This document shows, one piece after another, positions 54,182 to 63,941 of a stretch of 64,000 nt of DNA. Both the position numbers and the translations under genes were made by a program. The stretch's first letter is position 1, and every line of letters begins with the position of its first letter. The DNA comes from DGNJ01 sp002388905 (lineage in GTDB: Bacteria; Pseudomonadota; Gammaproteobacteria; Pseudomonadales; Porticoccaceae), in contig DAITSJ010000013.1 of NCBI GenBank assembly GCA_036843405.1, positions 31,044-95,043 of the forward strand. The letters run 5' to 3'. The notes under the pieces are model-generated. The model ran no database searches. It had not been told where the DNA came from and saw nothing but the letters and a program-made list of their open reading frames with translations.

Positions 54182-55150
54182 TCAGCGCAAGTTCCTGTAG
54201 TTATTGATCAACCTGCCTGTAAAGCGCAGGGGCGTTTTATCCCAGGGCGTAAAGCGGGGTAACTGAAACCTATCCGTAGCCCTGTTCGATACCCCCCACT
54301 CCGTCGACAATGCCGCCCGAAAGCCCATCGACTCGACGAGATCCCGATGGTCCAGGGAATAGTCCCTGTCGAATTTGCCGTTGGGATACGCAAAGAAATC
54401 GATAGCCTCTCCCAGCAGCGCCTCGAGATACCGGCGGGATTCCCCGATTTCCTTTTCAGCGTCGCTTTTGTCGCCCATCTTCCGAAGAATGAGGTGATTA
54501 ACGGTGTGAGCACCTATTTCCATGCCGTTTTTTCTCAGGTTGACAACCTGCGCGTCACTCATCATGAGATCGTCGGGAAGTGGTTCGCCAACGATGGAGG
54601 CGATGTCCTCGACCAGTTTTTCCCGGTCAGCGGCGTCACGGTGCTTGACACTGGCAATAATGTTTTCCGCGCCTTGCCGCCGCTGGTTGATGTTCTCGAG
54701 TGTAAAGCGGTCCAGGCCAACCTGCCTTAAATCGAGTACGGCCCCTCTCGCATTTCTCACCGCCTCGATCACGGAATCGTTCCACATCCGGCCGCCGTTC
54801 AGAAAGCCAGTGGCGATGAAAAAAGTAGCCGGCACTTGCCACTTCTGAAGCGTCTTTATGGCAAACTGCTCGTTATCCGCATAGCCATCGTCGAAGGTCA
54901 CGCAGACGGCGCGAGACGGGAGATTATCGCCATCAAGCGCCGAAACGGCTTCGGTTAGCGAGATCGGCTGAAAAAACCGGGTGAGCACCTTCATCTGCCA
55001 ATCGAACTCGTCGACAGTGGGTTCGAAAGGCCGCATGGGATCCCGCTCGGGAAGAACCCGGTGATAAATCAGAATCGAGAGCTTTTGGCGGCTATCGACG
55101 CGCAACAGCGTCTCGACCGTTTTGCTGAACACCCTGTTTATCAGATTCAT
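54182..55150 (-). CDS. Polysaccharide deacetylase family protein
   Basis: 322 residues, NodB fold. Metal/catalytic motif T-F-D-D-G-Y-A-D-N near residue 85 and H-T-V-N-H near residue 214. No clear signal peptide is seen. It could deacetylate a matrix sugar or a lipid-linked precursor. Convergent with the TPR gene, 9 nt between stops. Confidence 0.87.
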   Translation of the reverse strand: MNLINRVFSKTVETLLRVDSRQKLSILIYHRVLPERDPMRPFEPTVDEFDWQMKVLTRFFQPISLTEAVSALDGDNLPSRAVCVTFDDGYADNEQFAIKTLQKWQVPATFFIATGFLNGGRMWNDSVIEAVRNARGAVLDLRQVGLDRFTLENINQRRQGAENIIASVKHRDAADREKLVEDIASIVGEPLPDDLMMSDAQVVNLRKNGMEIGAHTVNHLILRKMGDKSDAEKEIGESRRYLEALLGEAIDFFAYPNGKFDRDYSLDHRDLVESMGFRAALSTEWGVSNRATDRFQLPRFTPWDKTPLRFTGRLINNYRNLR

Positions 55151-55257
55151 TCTGTTCCCTTGACACAGTGCCGCGAATTCCGGCTCGATGGGTCCCGGCT
55201 CCCGTCATCCATAATAGGGGATCGCTCAGCCAGTGCCCATTAGAAGGACGGAGCCGC

Positions 55258-56742
55258 TTAGTCCTTCGCCTCCCGTTTCATGGGGCCGATGTATTCCCTG
55301 GCTATGATCACATTGTCGATATAAAGATGCTGATCTCGTGGCGATTTCGTTGCCCCGCCGTGGTAGACGTTGAACCACACTTCCTCGATTTTCAGGTCCG
55401 CGGTGTCACGAAACCGCAGTTTTTCCTTGTTGAAGACCCGCCTGCCATCGAGCCAGGCTCTCAACACGCCATTGTTTTCACCCGGGTCGTTCAATTTCAC
55501 ATACTGTTCGATACAGTACCAGCGATTGTTCTTGAGCAGGCCGCCGCCACTTTCATTCCATATCCACACATCACCATAATAGCCGGGCTGTCCGGCGTGG
55601 TAGACATAATTGCCGACGGGGGTAACCCGGGTCCCGTTATAGGTTTCGTAGCTCTTTTCAAACGCGCCCCGGGCGGACCAGCCGTTGGTGCCGTTCGCTT
55701 TTCTACCCCCCCAGCCGGCACGGCCATAGGTGCCGGCGAAACCGGGCAGTTTGCCGCCCGACGCTGTCTGGTTCCAGTCGTCCGCCAATCGCACATAGTA
55801 GCGGAAATAGGCTTCGCGAGGCTCTTCGTGGCCCCGCCCGCGGAATCGGTAATTCTGGTTCAGCGCGGTATTTTGTCCCTTGGGGAGTTTGACGCGCAGC
55901 GCTTTACCGGATAGCGGTTTGTACGCGCCTTCCGGCGCACTGTCCACCACCACCCCGGATCGCCCCTCGCTCAACCATTTCCGGGGTTCGCCCCCCTCCC
56001 ACGACGAACCATCGAAGCCCTCCGCGTAGTAGACCGCTGGACTGTCCGCCACACCCCGGTCCATGGGGTAATCCCGGGCCAGTCCGTATTCCCGGCTCCG
56101 CTCATGGGACGACCGGGGCGCGGGGGAGGCCTCGAAGACCTGGACTAACGCGCCATCGCCGTACACCTTGTCGGTGTGAAGGAGCAATCGCGCGGATTGC
56201 AGACGCTTTTTCAATGTCAGGTCGCCAAGATCGAACCAGAGCAGCACCCGGCTGTTTCCGGCCACTTTGAGACTACCTGTTTTGCCCAGAGAACTGCTTG
56301 TGCTTTTATCCAGCGACGTATCGAAGATGGCATATTTTTTTGCAAGGCCATCGGCGAACTGGACGAAGAGAACGGGCTTTTTCTGCTTTCCTTCCCGCGA
56401 CTGGAGTTTGACGATGCCGTTCTCACTTTTCAGGTAAAAACCCTGGTTTTCCTCTCCCGTGAGCCATTTGCTGACCAGTGCCGTGACATCGAAACTGACG
56501 GTTTCACCTTCGTCGGCGGGCGCGATACGCAAGGCATCGTAGGGGTTGTCCCCCCAAGGCTTGCCATCGGCGTCGAGCCAATCGCCCAGCTCCCGATCCC
56601 ACTCGAGGCCCGCGGCTTTATGATAATAATCGCGGGTTGCCCCGCCTTTATCGTCATTCCAAACCGGTTCCGAAAAGGCACTGCCTGTCATTGAGCAGCC
56701 CATCAACAGTGCAGCGACTTGATGGAATATCTTGCCGGGCAT
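55258..56742 (-). CDS. Secreted PL14-like polysaccharide lyase with N-terminal DNRLRE-like module
   Basis: 494 residues with a signal peptide or lipobox-like segment (L-L-M-G-C-S at 12-17). Residues 40-200 look like a jelly-roll module similar to the DNRLRE/CBM96 domain (V-T-A-L-V-S-K-W-L). Residues 225-490 carry the PL14 core: S-G-G-K-L-P-G-F, a Y-x-G-Y-Y-G-D-V-W-I-W segment and W-F-N-V-Y-H-G-G. Lyases of this kind attack uronic-acid polymers such as alginate or glucuronan. It would trim or degrade the EPS. Confidence 0.78.
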   Translation of the reverse strand: MPGKIFHQVAALLMGCSMTGSAFSEPVWNDDKGGATRDYYHKAAGLEWDRELGDWLDADGKPWGDNPYDALRIAPADEGETVSFDVTALVSKWLTGEENQGFYLKSENGIVKLQSREGKQKKPVLFVQFADGLAKKYAIFDTSLDKSTSSSLGKTGSLKVAGNSRVLLWFDLGDLTLKKRLQSARLLLHTDKVYGDGALVQVFEASPAPRSSHERSREYGLARDYPMDRGVADSPAVYYAEGFDGSSWEGGEPRKWLSEGRSGVVVDSAPEGAYKPLSGKALRVKLPKGQNTALNQNYRFRGRGHEEPREAYFRYYVRLADDWNQTASGGKLPGFAGTYGRAGWGGRKANGTNGWSARGAFEKSYETYNGTRVTPVGNYVYHAGQPGYYGDVWIWNESGGGLLKNNRWYCIEQYVKLNDPGENNGVLRAWLDGRRVFNKEKLRFRDTADLKIEEVWFNVYHGGATKSPRDQHLYIDNVIIAREYIGPMKREAKD

Positions 56743-56787
56743 AACGACTCCCTGAATTGCCTATTCAGCCTTCAAATCCCGTCGGTG

Positions 56788-58668
56788 TCACAGTTGGGTC
56801 GTCAACATCAACCTGACCTGACGGCCCGGATTTGTGAAACCGACGGCCTCCTCAAACCCTTCGTCGAACACATTGTCCACGGCCAACCCGAGTGTGGAGC
56901 TTTTCGTCCACTGCCACTCAACGCTCAAATCGGTGCGTTCGATACCGCCGAGCTCGATCATGCCGGTGGGTATCGAGCTATCGAAAAATGCGCTCTGCCT
57001 TTGATGGGACAGTCTCCCCGTCAGCTCCTTCAGGGGCCGCCAGATCATTGTGGCACCACCCTGCCAATCCGGCCTGCGTCGCAGCTTGACGCCCTCCTCC
57101 CCGACCTCGGGGTCCTGGTAGCCCAGGTTCAGCCTGAGCTCCAGCGTTTCATCAAGCCGCGTGACAAAATGCCCCTGCAGCCCCTCGACCACCACGTTGG
57201 AGCGGTTAACATTGGTAAAAAGCTCCGGGTCGAAATCCACCAGGTCCTCGTATTCATTGCGATATAGACTGAGGGAGAAACGGGTCTCCCCTTGAGCGAT
57301 GACCTGATCCCATCGCAACTCCCGGGTCAGGCTTTTTTCAGGCTGCAATTCGGCGTTCCCCACCAACGGATGCATCAGGGCAAAGATACTGGGTAGCTTG
57401 AAACCTTCGGCCTGAGTGTAGGTTAGCCGTGTGCCATGGGCCAGGGGGTAGCTGATGACCGTGCGAAGACTGCGTTCCGAGATGTCATCGGCATCGTCCC
57501 AGCGGTGGCCCGCCAGTATGTCGAGAGAGCCCACACCCGTCTGCACTTCGGCGTAAAGCGAGCGGGTATCCCGCTCCAGATTGAAACCCGCGTCGATAGG
57601 GACGCCGAAATCCACCACACTCTCGTTATCGGCGTCTTCCCGAAAGAGACTGGCGCCGAGCCCCAACACCGTGCTGTCCTCCACGAGCGAAACGGTGTTC
57701 GACCATTCCAGTTGCGTGGTTTTGTATTCCGTGTCGCTTGCCAGTGGCGGGACGCCATCGAGCACACCCGGGGCGATCCCCGGGTTGCGACTGATTTCCT
57801 CGTGCACCGTGTTGGCGGCCAACAGGCGGGTCCTCCAACGTTCGGTGAGATCGATTTCCGCTCTGCCGTAGATATTGCTCTGTGTCAGGTCGCGCTGCTC
57901 CGGCTCGCGGATAACCGCCAACCGCTCCCCGCCGCTGTCTTCGGGAAAGGCGCGAGCGTTGGCGTCGGCGTAGAAACCGCCAATGGCAATATCGGCCCGC
58001 TCCAGGCCGTCATAATCCAGCTTGAAATTGAATTGCTGCCGTTCGAGGCGGCTGGCGGAGCCGTAATCCGGCGCTTTCCGATCGGACAATGAGATCATGG
58101 CACCAACCGATCCCACCCTGCCGCTGGCCGAGACCATCTCGCTGTGCTGGCCGTCCGTCCCGCGCTCGAGACGCAGAACGGCTCTCGATTTCTCCGGGAC
58201 GGGTCTGGTTTCGATACTGACAAGCCCCGACAAACCGTTGGAGCCGTACAATGACGAATAGGCACCGTAATAGACCTGCACGTCCTCGACCAGCAGCGGG
58301 TCCAGGGACGCGAAATCAAAACCGCCGCCACGACTGTTCGTGGGGTTGTCGACGACCACGCCGTCCAGCAGGACTTTGCTGAAATTCGGGTCGCCGCCCC
58401 GGATGGAGACATAGCTCAAACCGCCCGCACCGCCCTGCTGAGTGACCACAACGCCCGGGGCCTGACGCAGGATATCGACGACAGTGACCGGATTTTGCAA
58501 CTGGATTGCTTCCGCGTCCATGCGCCATTTGGCGATAGCTTGCTCAGACAGGCTATCACCACGGGCCAGTGTGCCGGTAATGACAAACTCCTCCAGTTCC
58601 TGCTTACCCGCATCCGCCCCATACGGGCAAAGTGATAGCAGGGCACTGACAATAACGACTTTTTTCAT
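56788..58668 (-). CDS. TonB-dependent outer-membrane receptor
   Basis: 626 residues from ATG 58668 (AGGGAG at 5 nt); upstream in-frame ATG at 58803 gives a signal-free extension and was rejected. A signal peptide is followed by the TonB-box-like E-E-F-V-I-T-G-T, then the plug (V-T-V-V-D-I-L-R-Q-A-P-G-V-V-V) and a 22-strand barrel ending L-M-L-T-T-Q-L. It may import a polysaccharide fragment given its lyase neighbour. No clear Fe/B12 signature is recognised. Confidence 0.9.
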   Translation of the reverse strand: MKKVVIVSALLSLCPYGADAGKQELEEFVITGTLARGDSLSEQAIAKWRMDAEAIQLQNPVTVVDILRQAPGVVVTQQGGAGGLSYVSIRGGDPNFSKVLLDGVVVDNPTNSRGGGFDFASLDPLLVEDVQVYYGAYSSLYGSNGLSGLVSIETRPVPEKSRAVLRLERGTDGQHSEMVSASGRVGSVGAMISLSDRKAPDYGSASRLERQQFNFKLDYDGLERADIAIGGFYADANARAFPEDSGGERLAVIREPEQRDLTQSNIYGRAEIDLTERWRTRLLAANTVHEEISRNPGIAPGVLDGVPPLASDTEYKTTQLEWSNTVSLVEDSTVLGLGASLFREDADNESVVDFGVPIDAGFNLERDTRSLYAEVQTGVGSLDILAGHRWDDADDISERSLRTVISYPLAHGTRLTYTQAEGFKLPSIFALMHPLVGNAELQPEKSLTRELRWDQVIAQGETRFSLSLYRNEYEDLVDFDPELFTNVNRSNVVVEGLQGHFVTRLDETLELRLNLGYQDPEVGEEGVKLRRRPDWQGGATMIWRPLKELTGRLSHQRQSAFFDSSIPTGMIELGGIERTDLSVEWQWTKSSTLGLAVDNVFDEGFEEAVGFTNPGRQVRLMLTTQL

Positions 58669-58997
58669 GTAACTCCCTGAAAGATCTTTGTTCACGGCAG
58701 CCCGGGCGGGACATGTTAGTGTCTCGGGCGGGAGCCTCGATTCACCCGCGGAAAACCGCGGCAGTCGCCCATACCACCAGAGTCTGAGGTCACCGGCATG
58801 CAAAGTCCACTCGGTCGCGTACCAGCGGAAGCATATTTTTGATACTTGTCCCGTGCCGCCGGATGGATGAAGGATTTTTACCCCTCCGTGGCTGTAACCG
58901 GGGAATCCACCGGGAGTGGAGTCACACCTGTCAAATCAAGGTGCGAAAGTGACGAGCCCGGCCTTCCCTTCAGACCAGGCCCGGGACGAGTCCCGCG
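58669..58997 (-). other. Long leader of the TonB receptor gene
   Basis: 329 nt between the ugd stop and the receptor ATG. It has a hairpin at 58706-58730 (CGGGACA-TGTTAG-TGTCTCG, one G-U) and a hairpin CGGGAC-GA-GTCCCG (58982-58995) just after ugd without a T-run. The 58880-58950 segment has a CCGGTGG / CCACCGG-type symmetry. A cobalamin riboswitch was looked for and not supported. Confidence 0.5.
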
Positions 58998-60347
58998 CTA
59001 ACGGATCGGGTTGACAGAACTGCGGGAATCGCGGCCGATGGTATAGTAGCCTAGCCCCACATCGGAAAGGTCATTGGGCTCGTAGAGATTGCGCCCGTCA
59101 ACCACCACCGGATGCCGTAAGCTTTCCCTCAGCCAGGTAAAATCCACGGTCCTGAACTGCTTCCACTCTGTACAGATTACCAGGGCATCACTGCCGGTCA
59201 CCGCCGACTCACGACTCTCCGCCAGTTCCAGGTCAGGACGATCTCCATACAAGCGTCGGGCCTCGGCCATGGCTTCCGGGTCATAGGCCCGGACCCGCGC
59301 CCCGGCCTGCCACAGAGATTCCAGAAGCTCCCGGCTGGGCGCCTCGCGCATATCGTCGGTATTGGGTTTGTAGGCCAGCCCCCAGACGCCAATAGTTTTG
59401 CCCGCTAGATCGTGATTCAGGGCGGCGGACAACTTGGAGAACAACAATTGCTTCTGCTGCCGGTTGACCGACTCCACGGCGTGGAGCATTTCCGCTCGGT
59501 AGCCGGCCCGCTCCGCCGATTGGGTCAGGGCCCGGATGTCCTTGGGGAAACAGGACCCGCCATAACCGCACCCGGGATAAATAAAATCGTAGCCAATGCG
59601 GGGATCGGAACCGATCCCCTGCCGGACTTCCTCGATATCGGCACCGAACAGTTCCGCCAGTCGGGCCATTTCGTTAATGAAACTGATCTTCGCGGCCAGC
59701 ATGGCATTCGCGGCATACTTGGTCAGTTCCGCAGACCGGATATCCATGAAGATCAGCTTATCGCGATTGCGGTTATAGGGGGCGTAGCATTTTCGCATCA
59801 GCCGCCGAACATCATCGGAATCCGTTCCCACCACGATGCGTGAACCCCGGGTGAAATCCTCGATAGCGGCTCCTTCCTTAAGAAATTCAGGATTGGAACA
59901 AACCCTTACCTTGCAGTTCACACCGCGCTTGTCCAACTCCCCCTGAATCGTTTCCCTGACGAGGTCCGCGGTGCCCACCGGCACTGTGGATTTGTTGACC
60001 ACCACTCTGTCGCTGGCCATGTGCTTTCCAATATTAGTGGCGACAGACACTACATACTGGAGATCTGCCTCGCCTTCCTTGCCAGAAGGAGTGCCCACGG
60101 CAATGAACTGTAGTTCAGCAAAGTCGGCGGCCTCGCCGGGGTCCGTCGTGAATTCAAGGCGCCCTTCGGCAGCATTGCGTTCCACGAGAACCGACAGACC
60201 GGGCTCATAGATGGGCACGATACCCTGCCTGAGCCGGTCCACCCTCTCTGCATCGACATCCATGCATAGCACATGGTGGCCGGCATCGGCAAAGCAGGCG
60301 CCGGACACAAGACCAACGTAACCGGTTCCGTAAATCGTTATATTCAT
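58998..60347 (-). CDS. ugd: UDP-glucose 6-dehydrogenase
   Basis: 449 residues, full length. NAD loop G-T-G-Y-V-G-L at 7-13, catalytic Cys in G-G-S-C-F-P-K-D near residue 265 and N-P-E-F-L-K-E-G-A are present. It oxidises UDP-glucose to UDP-glucuronate with two NAD+. This agrees with uronic acid being part of the EPS and with the adjacent uronan lyase. Single minus-strand gene flanked by long gaps. Confidence 0.95.
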   Translation of the reverse strand: MNITIYGTGYVGLVSGACFADAGHHVLCMDVDAERVDRLRQGIVPIYEPGLSVLVERNAAEGRLEFTTDPGEAADFAELQFIAVGTPSGKEGEADLQYVVSVATNIGKHMASDRVVVNKSTVPVGTADLVRETIQGELDKRGVNCKVRVCSNPEFLKEGAAIEDFTRGSRIVVGTDSDDVRRLMRKCYAPYNRNRDKLIFMDIRSAELTKYAANAMLAAKISFINEMARLAELFGADIEEVRQGIGSDPRIGYDFIYPGCGYGGSCFPKDIRALTQSAERAGYRAEMLHAVESVNRQQKQLLFSKLSAALNHDLAGKTIGVWGLAYKPNTDDMREAPSRELLESLWQAGARVRAYDPEAMAEARRLYGDRPDLELAESRESAVTGSDALVICTEWKQFRTVDFTWLRESLRHPVVVDGRNLYEPNDLSDVGLGYYTIGRDSRSSVNPIR

Positions 60348-60807
60348 TGCATTTTCCCTTGGCCTGCAGAGCGGCGTCTCTGCCGATCAGTTTGCGGTTG
60401 AGGCGTTTGTACATTGCGGGCAAGAGTACAAGTGACGATGATAATATATCAACCCTGTTGCGCAGAGCCGGGCAATCCCGCCGGCTCATTCGCACCGGTC
60501 GGCGTACCACTCCGGTCTCGATATCACTGACTCGACTCTATTGCGGCAAGTCGCACGCCCGGGTCAGACGCCAAAATTTTGGCTGCACCCGGTCTCGGAT
60601 GCCGCCCTTGCCCACTTATGGCTCGCCAAGTGGATTCCAGAACGGTAAGCTTATTGCTAGTATTACCGTCTTGCAGGCGGTTGTCAGCGGTGGTCCGGAG
60701 CTGACTCTGAATCAAGTCTGCAACCGGCTGATTGGGGTCACACCGCAGGAAGTTCGTCGCCCGCAAAGTGCGAAATCAATACTACCTGTCAATAAAAAAG
60801 GGATGCC
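60348..60807. other. Divergent intergenic region between ugd and the PQQ dehydrogenase gene
   Basis: 460 nt. Inverted repeat ACGGTAA (60642-60648) and TTACCGT (60663-60669) with a 14-nt spacer, an operator-like arrangement. No convincing coding region is present; small frames overlap non-specifically. Confidence 0.6.
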
Positions 60808-62925
60808 ATGACCAGGCTCACTATTCTGCTAGTTCAACTGGCGCTGGTTGCAGCCGCTGTGTTCTCTGCCAGCTTTCTGCAAAATCACATCGCTTTTATC
60901 CCCCGCTGGCTGATTCAGTTACCCGAGGTTACCTATACAGCCGACGATCTGAAAACGGTACTAGTCTATTTTCTGGCAATCCACGCCGTGGTTATAGGCC
61001 TCGCTCAGGTGATCAGGGGGCGCTGGGTGCCCGCGGAGGCATATCGCACCGCCGACGAGCTGTTTACCCTGATGGCGGGGTTCTCTGTTTCAACACTGGC
61101 AGTGTTCCTTACTTCGACGGTCAATTTCAACCCGGATCTGATGGTGGGGATCGCCCTGTGTAACGCTTTTTACCATTTGCTCGTCTTCCTGTTGACGCGA
61201 ACCATCACGACGATGTCGCCGCTGAAGGGTGTCGGCGAATTAATCGTTGGACTTTTCAAACGCCTCTTTACTCTCCCCGGCATACTGATTCTGTTACTGG
61301 CCCTGACTCCCGGGATACTCGCCAAGGCTTTTACCAGCAACCCGGATTTTGCCAACAAAATTACTCAGATACGCTTTATCTTCTCCCCCGAGGCAGAACT
61401 CGACACATACAGCCTGGCAAGCGCCGTGGGCGATCAGCGTTTTCTGCAACCCATGCAGGTCCGTTTGAAACCCGGCGATAGCAACACGTTCTACATACTG
61501 GAGAGGCCTGGCCGCCTCTGGTCCCTGGACCGTTCACTGGATCAGGAGCCCTCGCTGGAACTCGATATCCATGACAAGGTGGGCAAGGTGGCGGTCGAAA
61601 ACGGCGCCCTGGGCTTTGCTTTTCATCCGCAATTCGGCAAGGAAGGGCGCAACTCGAATCGCATCTATCTCTACTACACCCAGGTCATAGACGGAAAACA
61701 GGAGAACCGGCTGTCGACATTCAACCTCAATGAGCAAGATCTGGAGGCGCGCTCCCGCAGCGAGAAGCCCCTTTTCCGCCTCAGGCGGGAGAACAGCGGC
61801 TTCCACAACGGCGGCTCCATTGAATTTGGGCCCGACGGATTCTTGTATGTGGCGCTGGGAGAAGGGATCCGGACGCCGGACTTCAAGTCCCAGGCCAAAA
61901 CCCTGCGAATGGGTATCCTGCGAATCGACGTCGACAAGCAGGGGGGCGACGTCAGCAAACCTATCGAACGCCACCCCCGAAATGGTATGACGGCCGATTA
62001 TTACATACCGCTGGACAATCCGTTCGTCGACAACCCGGAGCTGCTGGACGAATACTGGGCCCTCGGCCTGCGCAACCCGTTCCGCATGAACTTCGATCCC
62101 GAAACCGGGCAACTGTGGGCCGGCGATGTGGGCTCCACCAAGTGGGAGGAGGTCAACAGGATCGAGAAAGGGGGCCACTATCAGTTTCCGTTTATCGAGG
62201 GTCACGAAGCCACCGAGTACCCGCGCCCCGAAGAGATCCATGGCGAGGAGAAGCCCCCGGTCTATACCTATATGCATACTGCCAGGGAGCGGGCGGTAAT
62301 CGGCGGCATTGTCTATCGCGGCCGGAAATTCCCCGAGTTGCGGGACAAATACGTCTTCGCCGACAGTTATGCCTCGGTTTTATATGCTATGGACGCCGAA
62401 TCGGACCGGGTCGAACAGGCGAGAAAAATCGCCCGCGGCGACCAGTACGCACAACGGGGGGTGAGCTCTGTGTCACAACTGCCCGATGGAAATATCATCG
62501 TCACCCTGCTTGGCAGTTCCAATAAACCTACGGGAGAGATACTTAAACTCGCCCATGGCGAAACGAATCAGAAAACCGACGAGGTGGTGACAGAATCCGA
62601 TACCACCCCCATTACAGCTGAAGAGATCGAGAGCATATATGCCATCAACTGTTCCCGTTGCCATGGTGAGTCGGGCAAGGGGGACGGGCCGGATTCGGCT
62701 TCCCTGAAAGTGGAGATTGCTGATTTCACATCCCCCGAATTTCAAAAAAATACCAGCGATGCAGAAATTACACGTGTCATCAAATCCGGCGGAGCCGCCA
62801 ACGGTCTTAGCCCGATGATGCCACCTTGGGGGGAGATTCTTTCAGAGAAAGAAATCTCCGGACTGGTCAAGCATATTCGCGAAACCAAAACTGTGTACGA
62901 ACAAAATGGTGAATTACAGCAATAA
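60808..62925 (+). CDS. Membrane-anchored PQQ-dependent sugar dehydrogenase fused to cytochrome c
   Basis: 705 residues. Residues 1-170 contain four to five membrane helices. Residues 200-590 carry the PQQ-GDH-type six-bladed propeller (N-G-A-L-G-F-A-F-H-P, N-S-G-F-H-N-G-G-S-I and R-N-P-F-R-M). Residues 605-705 are a cytochrome c domain with C-S-R-C-H and a Met ligand in M-M-P-P-W-G. This would oxidise sugars and pass electrons internally to heme. The membrane plus heme fusion is not the usual arrangement for soluble GDH-B. Confidence 0.85.
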   Translation: MTRLTILLVQLALVAAAVFSASFLQNHIAFIPRWLIQLPEVTYTADDLKTVLVYFLAIHAVVIGLAQVIRGRWVPAEAYRTADELFTLMAGFSVSTLAVFLTSTVNFNPDLMVGIALCNAFYHLLVFLLTRTITTMSPLKGVGELIVGLFKRLFTLPGILILLLALTPGILAKAFTSNPDFANKITQIRFIFSPEAELDTYSLASAVGDQRFLQPMQVRLKPGDSNTFYILERPGRLWSLDRSLDQEPSLELDIHDKVGKVAVENGALGFAFHPQFGKEGRNSNRIYLYYTQVIDGKQENRLSTFNLNEQDLEARSRSEKPLFRLRRENSGFHNGGSIEFGPDGFLYVALGEGIRTPDFKSQAKTLRMGILRIDVDKQGGDVSKPIERHPRNGMTADYYIPLDNPFVDNPELLDEYWALGLRNPFRMNFDPETGQLWAGDVGSTKWEEVNRIEKGGHYQFPFIEGHEATEYPRPEEIHGEEKPPVYTYMHTARERAVIGGIVYRGRKFPELRDKYVFADSYASVLYAMDAESDRVEQARKIARGDQYAQRGVSSVSQLPDGNIIVTLLGSSNKPTGEILKLAHGETNQKTDEVVTESDTTPITAEEIESIYAINCSRCHGESGKGDGPDSASLKVEIADFTSPEFQKNTSDAEITRVIKSGGAANGLSPMMPPWGEILSEKEISGLVKHIRETKTVYEQNGELQQ

Positions 62926-63011
62926 TTTCTGCGCCTACGCGCACGCATAGGCATTAGAAGTAAATACAATAAGTTACTATGTTGCATTCGACACATTGAG
63001 GTAGAAGTTCT

Positions 63012-63941
63012 ATGACCCTTGAACAACTATTTACTAAGCACAGGGATTTAAAATGGTATTTTCTTCGCCCGGGCGGCAATTGGGGCGACCATCTTATTTA
63101 CGCTGGAGCTGAACGACTCGCTAACGACATTGGATTAAATTGGGAAAATGTAACCCTTGAAGAATTGAATGAATATGATTTAGATGATAAATCCTGTATT
63201 TATCTTCACGGTAGTGGAGGCTTCAATTCCTGGTGTAGTGGGCAACCATTTTTGGATTTTAAGGTAGCAGTGGGGAAAAATGTTTTTTTAGTTATTCAAG
63301 GTCCAGCGACAGTTGAAGATAATCTAGGGAATATAAAGTCATCGATGTCGTCCCTTGAACTCCGGATTAGATGCAAATCGATCATTTTTTTTGCAAGAGA
63401 GAAAGTATCTTTTGATATCTTAAAGAAAACATTCAAAGATATCGACGAGGCATCTGTGGCATTGGACCACGACACTGCACTTCATCTGAAATTACCGGAC
63501 TTATTAAAGCTTGCTCGTTTGGACGCAGTTCCATCAGAAAAGTATAAGTTGTATGTTGAGAGGAAAGATCAGGAGTCCGCATCTGACTCTGCCCCTTATA
63601 TTGGTTTTGGCTCTGTATATATGGATCCTGCCGTTGACGCTAAAAGTTTATCAGAATGGATTGCAATTCATTTGTGCGCAAAAATCATTGTGACTAACCG
63701 GCTGCATTCGGCGATTGTCGGCACAATTGCCGGAAAAAAGGTAGACATTAGCAAAGGAAATTACCATAAAAACTTTAGTGTTTGGGAATATAGCTTGAAA
63801 AACAGAGGTGTGAGATGGGTAGATAAAACAAGCAACTTTTCAATGATCAATATGATTCTGCCTAGACGGGTTCGTGAGAGCTATAAGGTAAATCAATTTT
63901 TCAAGCACTTGCATGGTGTTCCTGGCAGCAATCCTGAATAA
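63012..63941 (+). CDS. Polysaccharide pyruvyl transferase family protein
   Basis: 309 residues. R-P-G-G-N-W-G-D-H-L-I near the N-terminus, H-G-S-G-G-F-N and T-N-R-L-H-S-A-I-V-G-T near the C-terminus match the pyruvyl transferase fold; it would add a ketal pyruvate from PEP to a glycan. It is notably AT-rich, like the block at 46263-48990. It lies 86 nt after the dehydrogenase and has no visible partner downstream before the window ends. Confidence 0.8.
   Translation: MTLEQLFTKHRDLKWYFLRPGGNWGDHLIYAGAERLANDIGLNWENVTLEELNEYDLDDKSCIYLHGSGGFNSWCSGQPFLDFKVAVGKNVFLVIQGPATVEDNLGNIKSSMSSLELRIRCKSIIFFAREKVSFDILKKTFKDIDEASVALDHDTALHLKLPDLLKLARLDAVPSEKYKLYVERKDQESASDSAPYIGFGSVYMDPAVDAKSLSEWIAIHLCAKIIVTNRLHSAIVGTIAGKKVDISKGNYHKNFSVWEYSLKNRGVRWVDKTSNFSMINMILPRRVRESYKVNQFFKHLHGVPGSNPE

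Noticed and set aside
58740..58960. Possible cobalamin riboswitch upstream of the TonB receptor
   Set aside because: GGGAATCC- and GGAGT-like pieces exist on the plus strand, but they face the wrong way for the receptor gene and the L4 GGTG and B12 box elements are absent. There is no gene downstream on that strand.
60347..60811. Plus-strand ORF over the ugd/dehydrogenase gap
   Set aside because: It overlaps regulatory-looking sequence, has no family character and its frame ends inside the dehydrogenase start.
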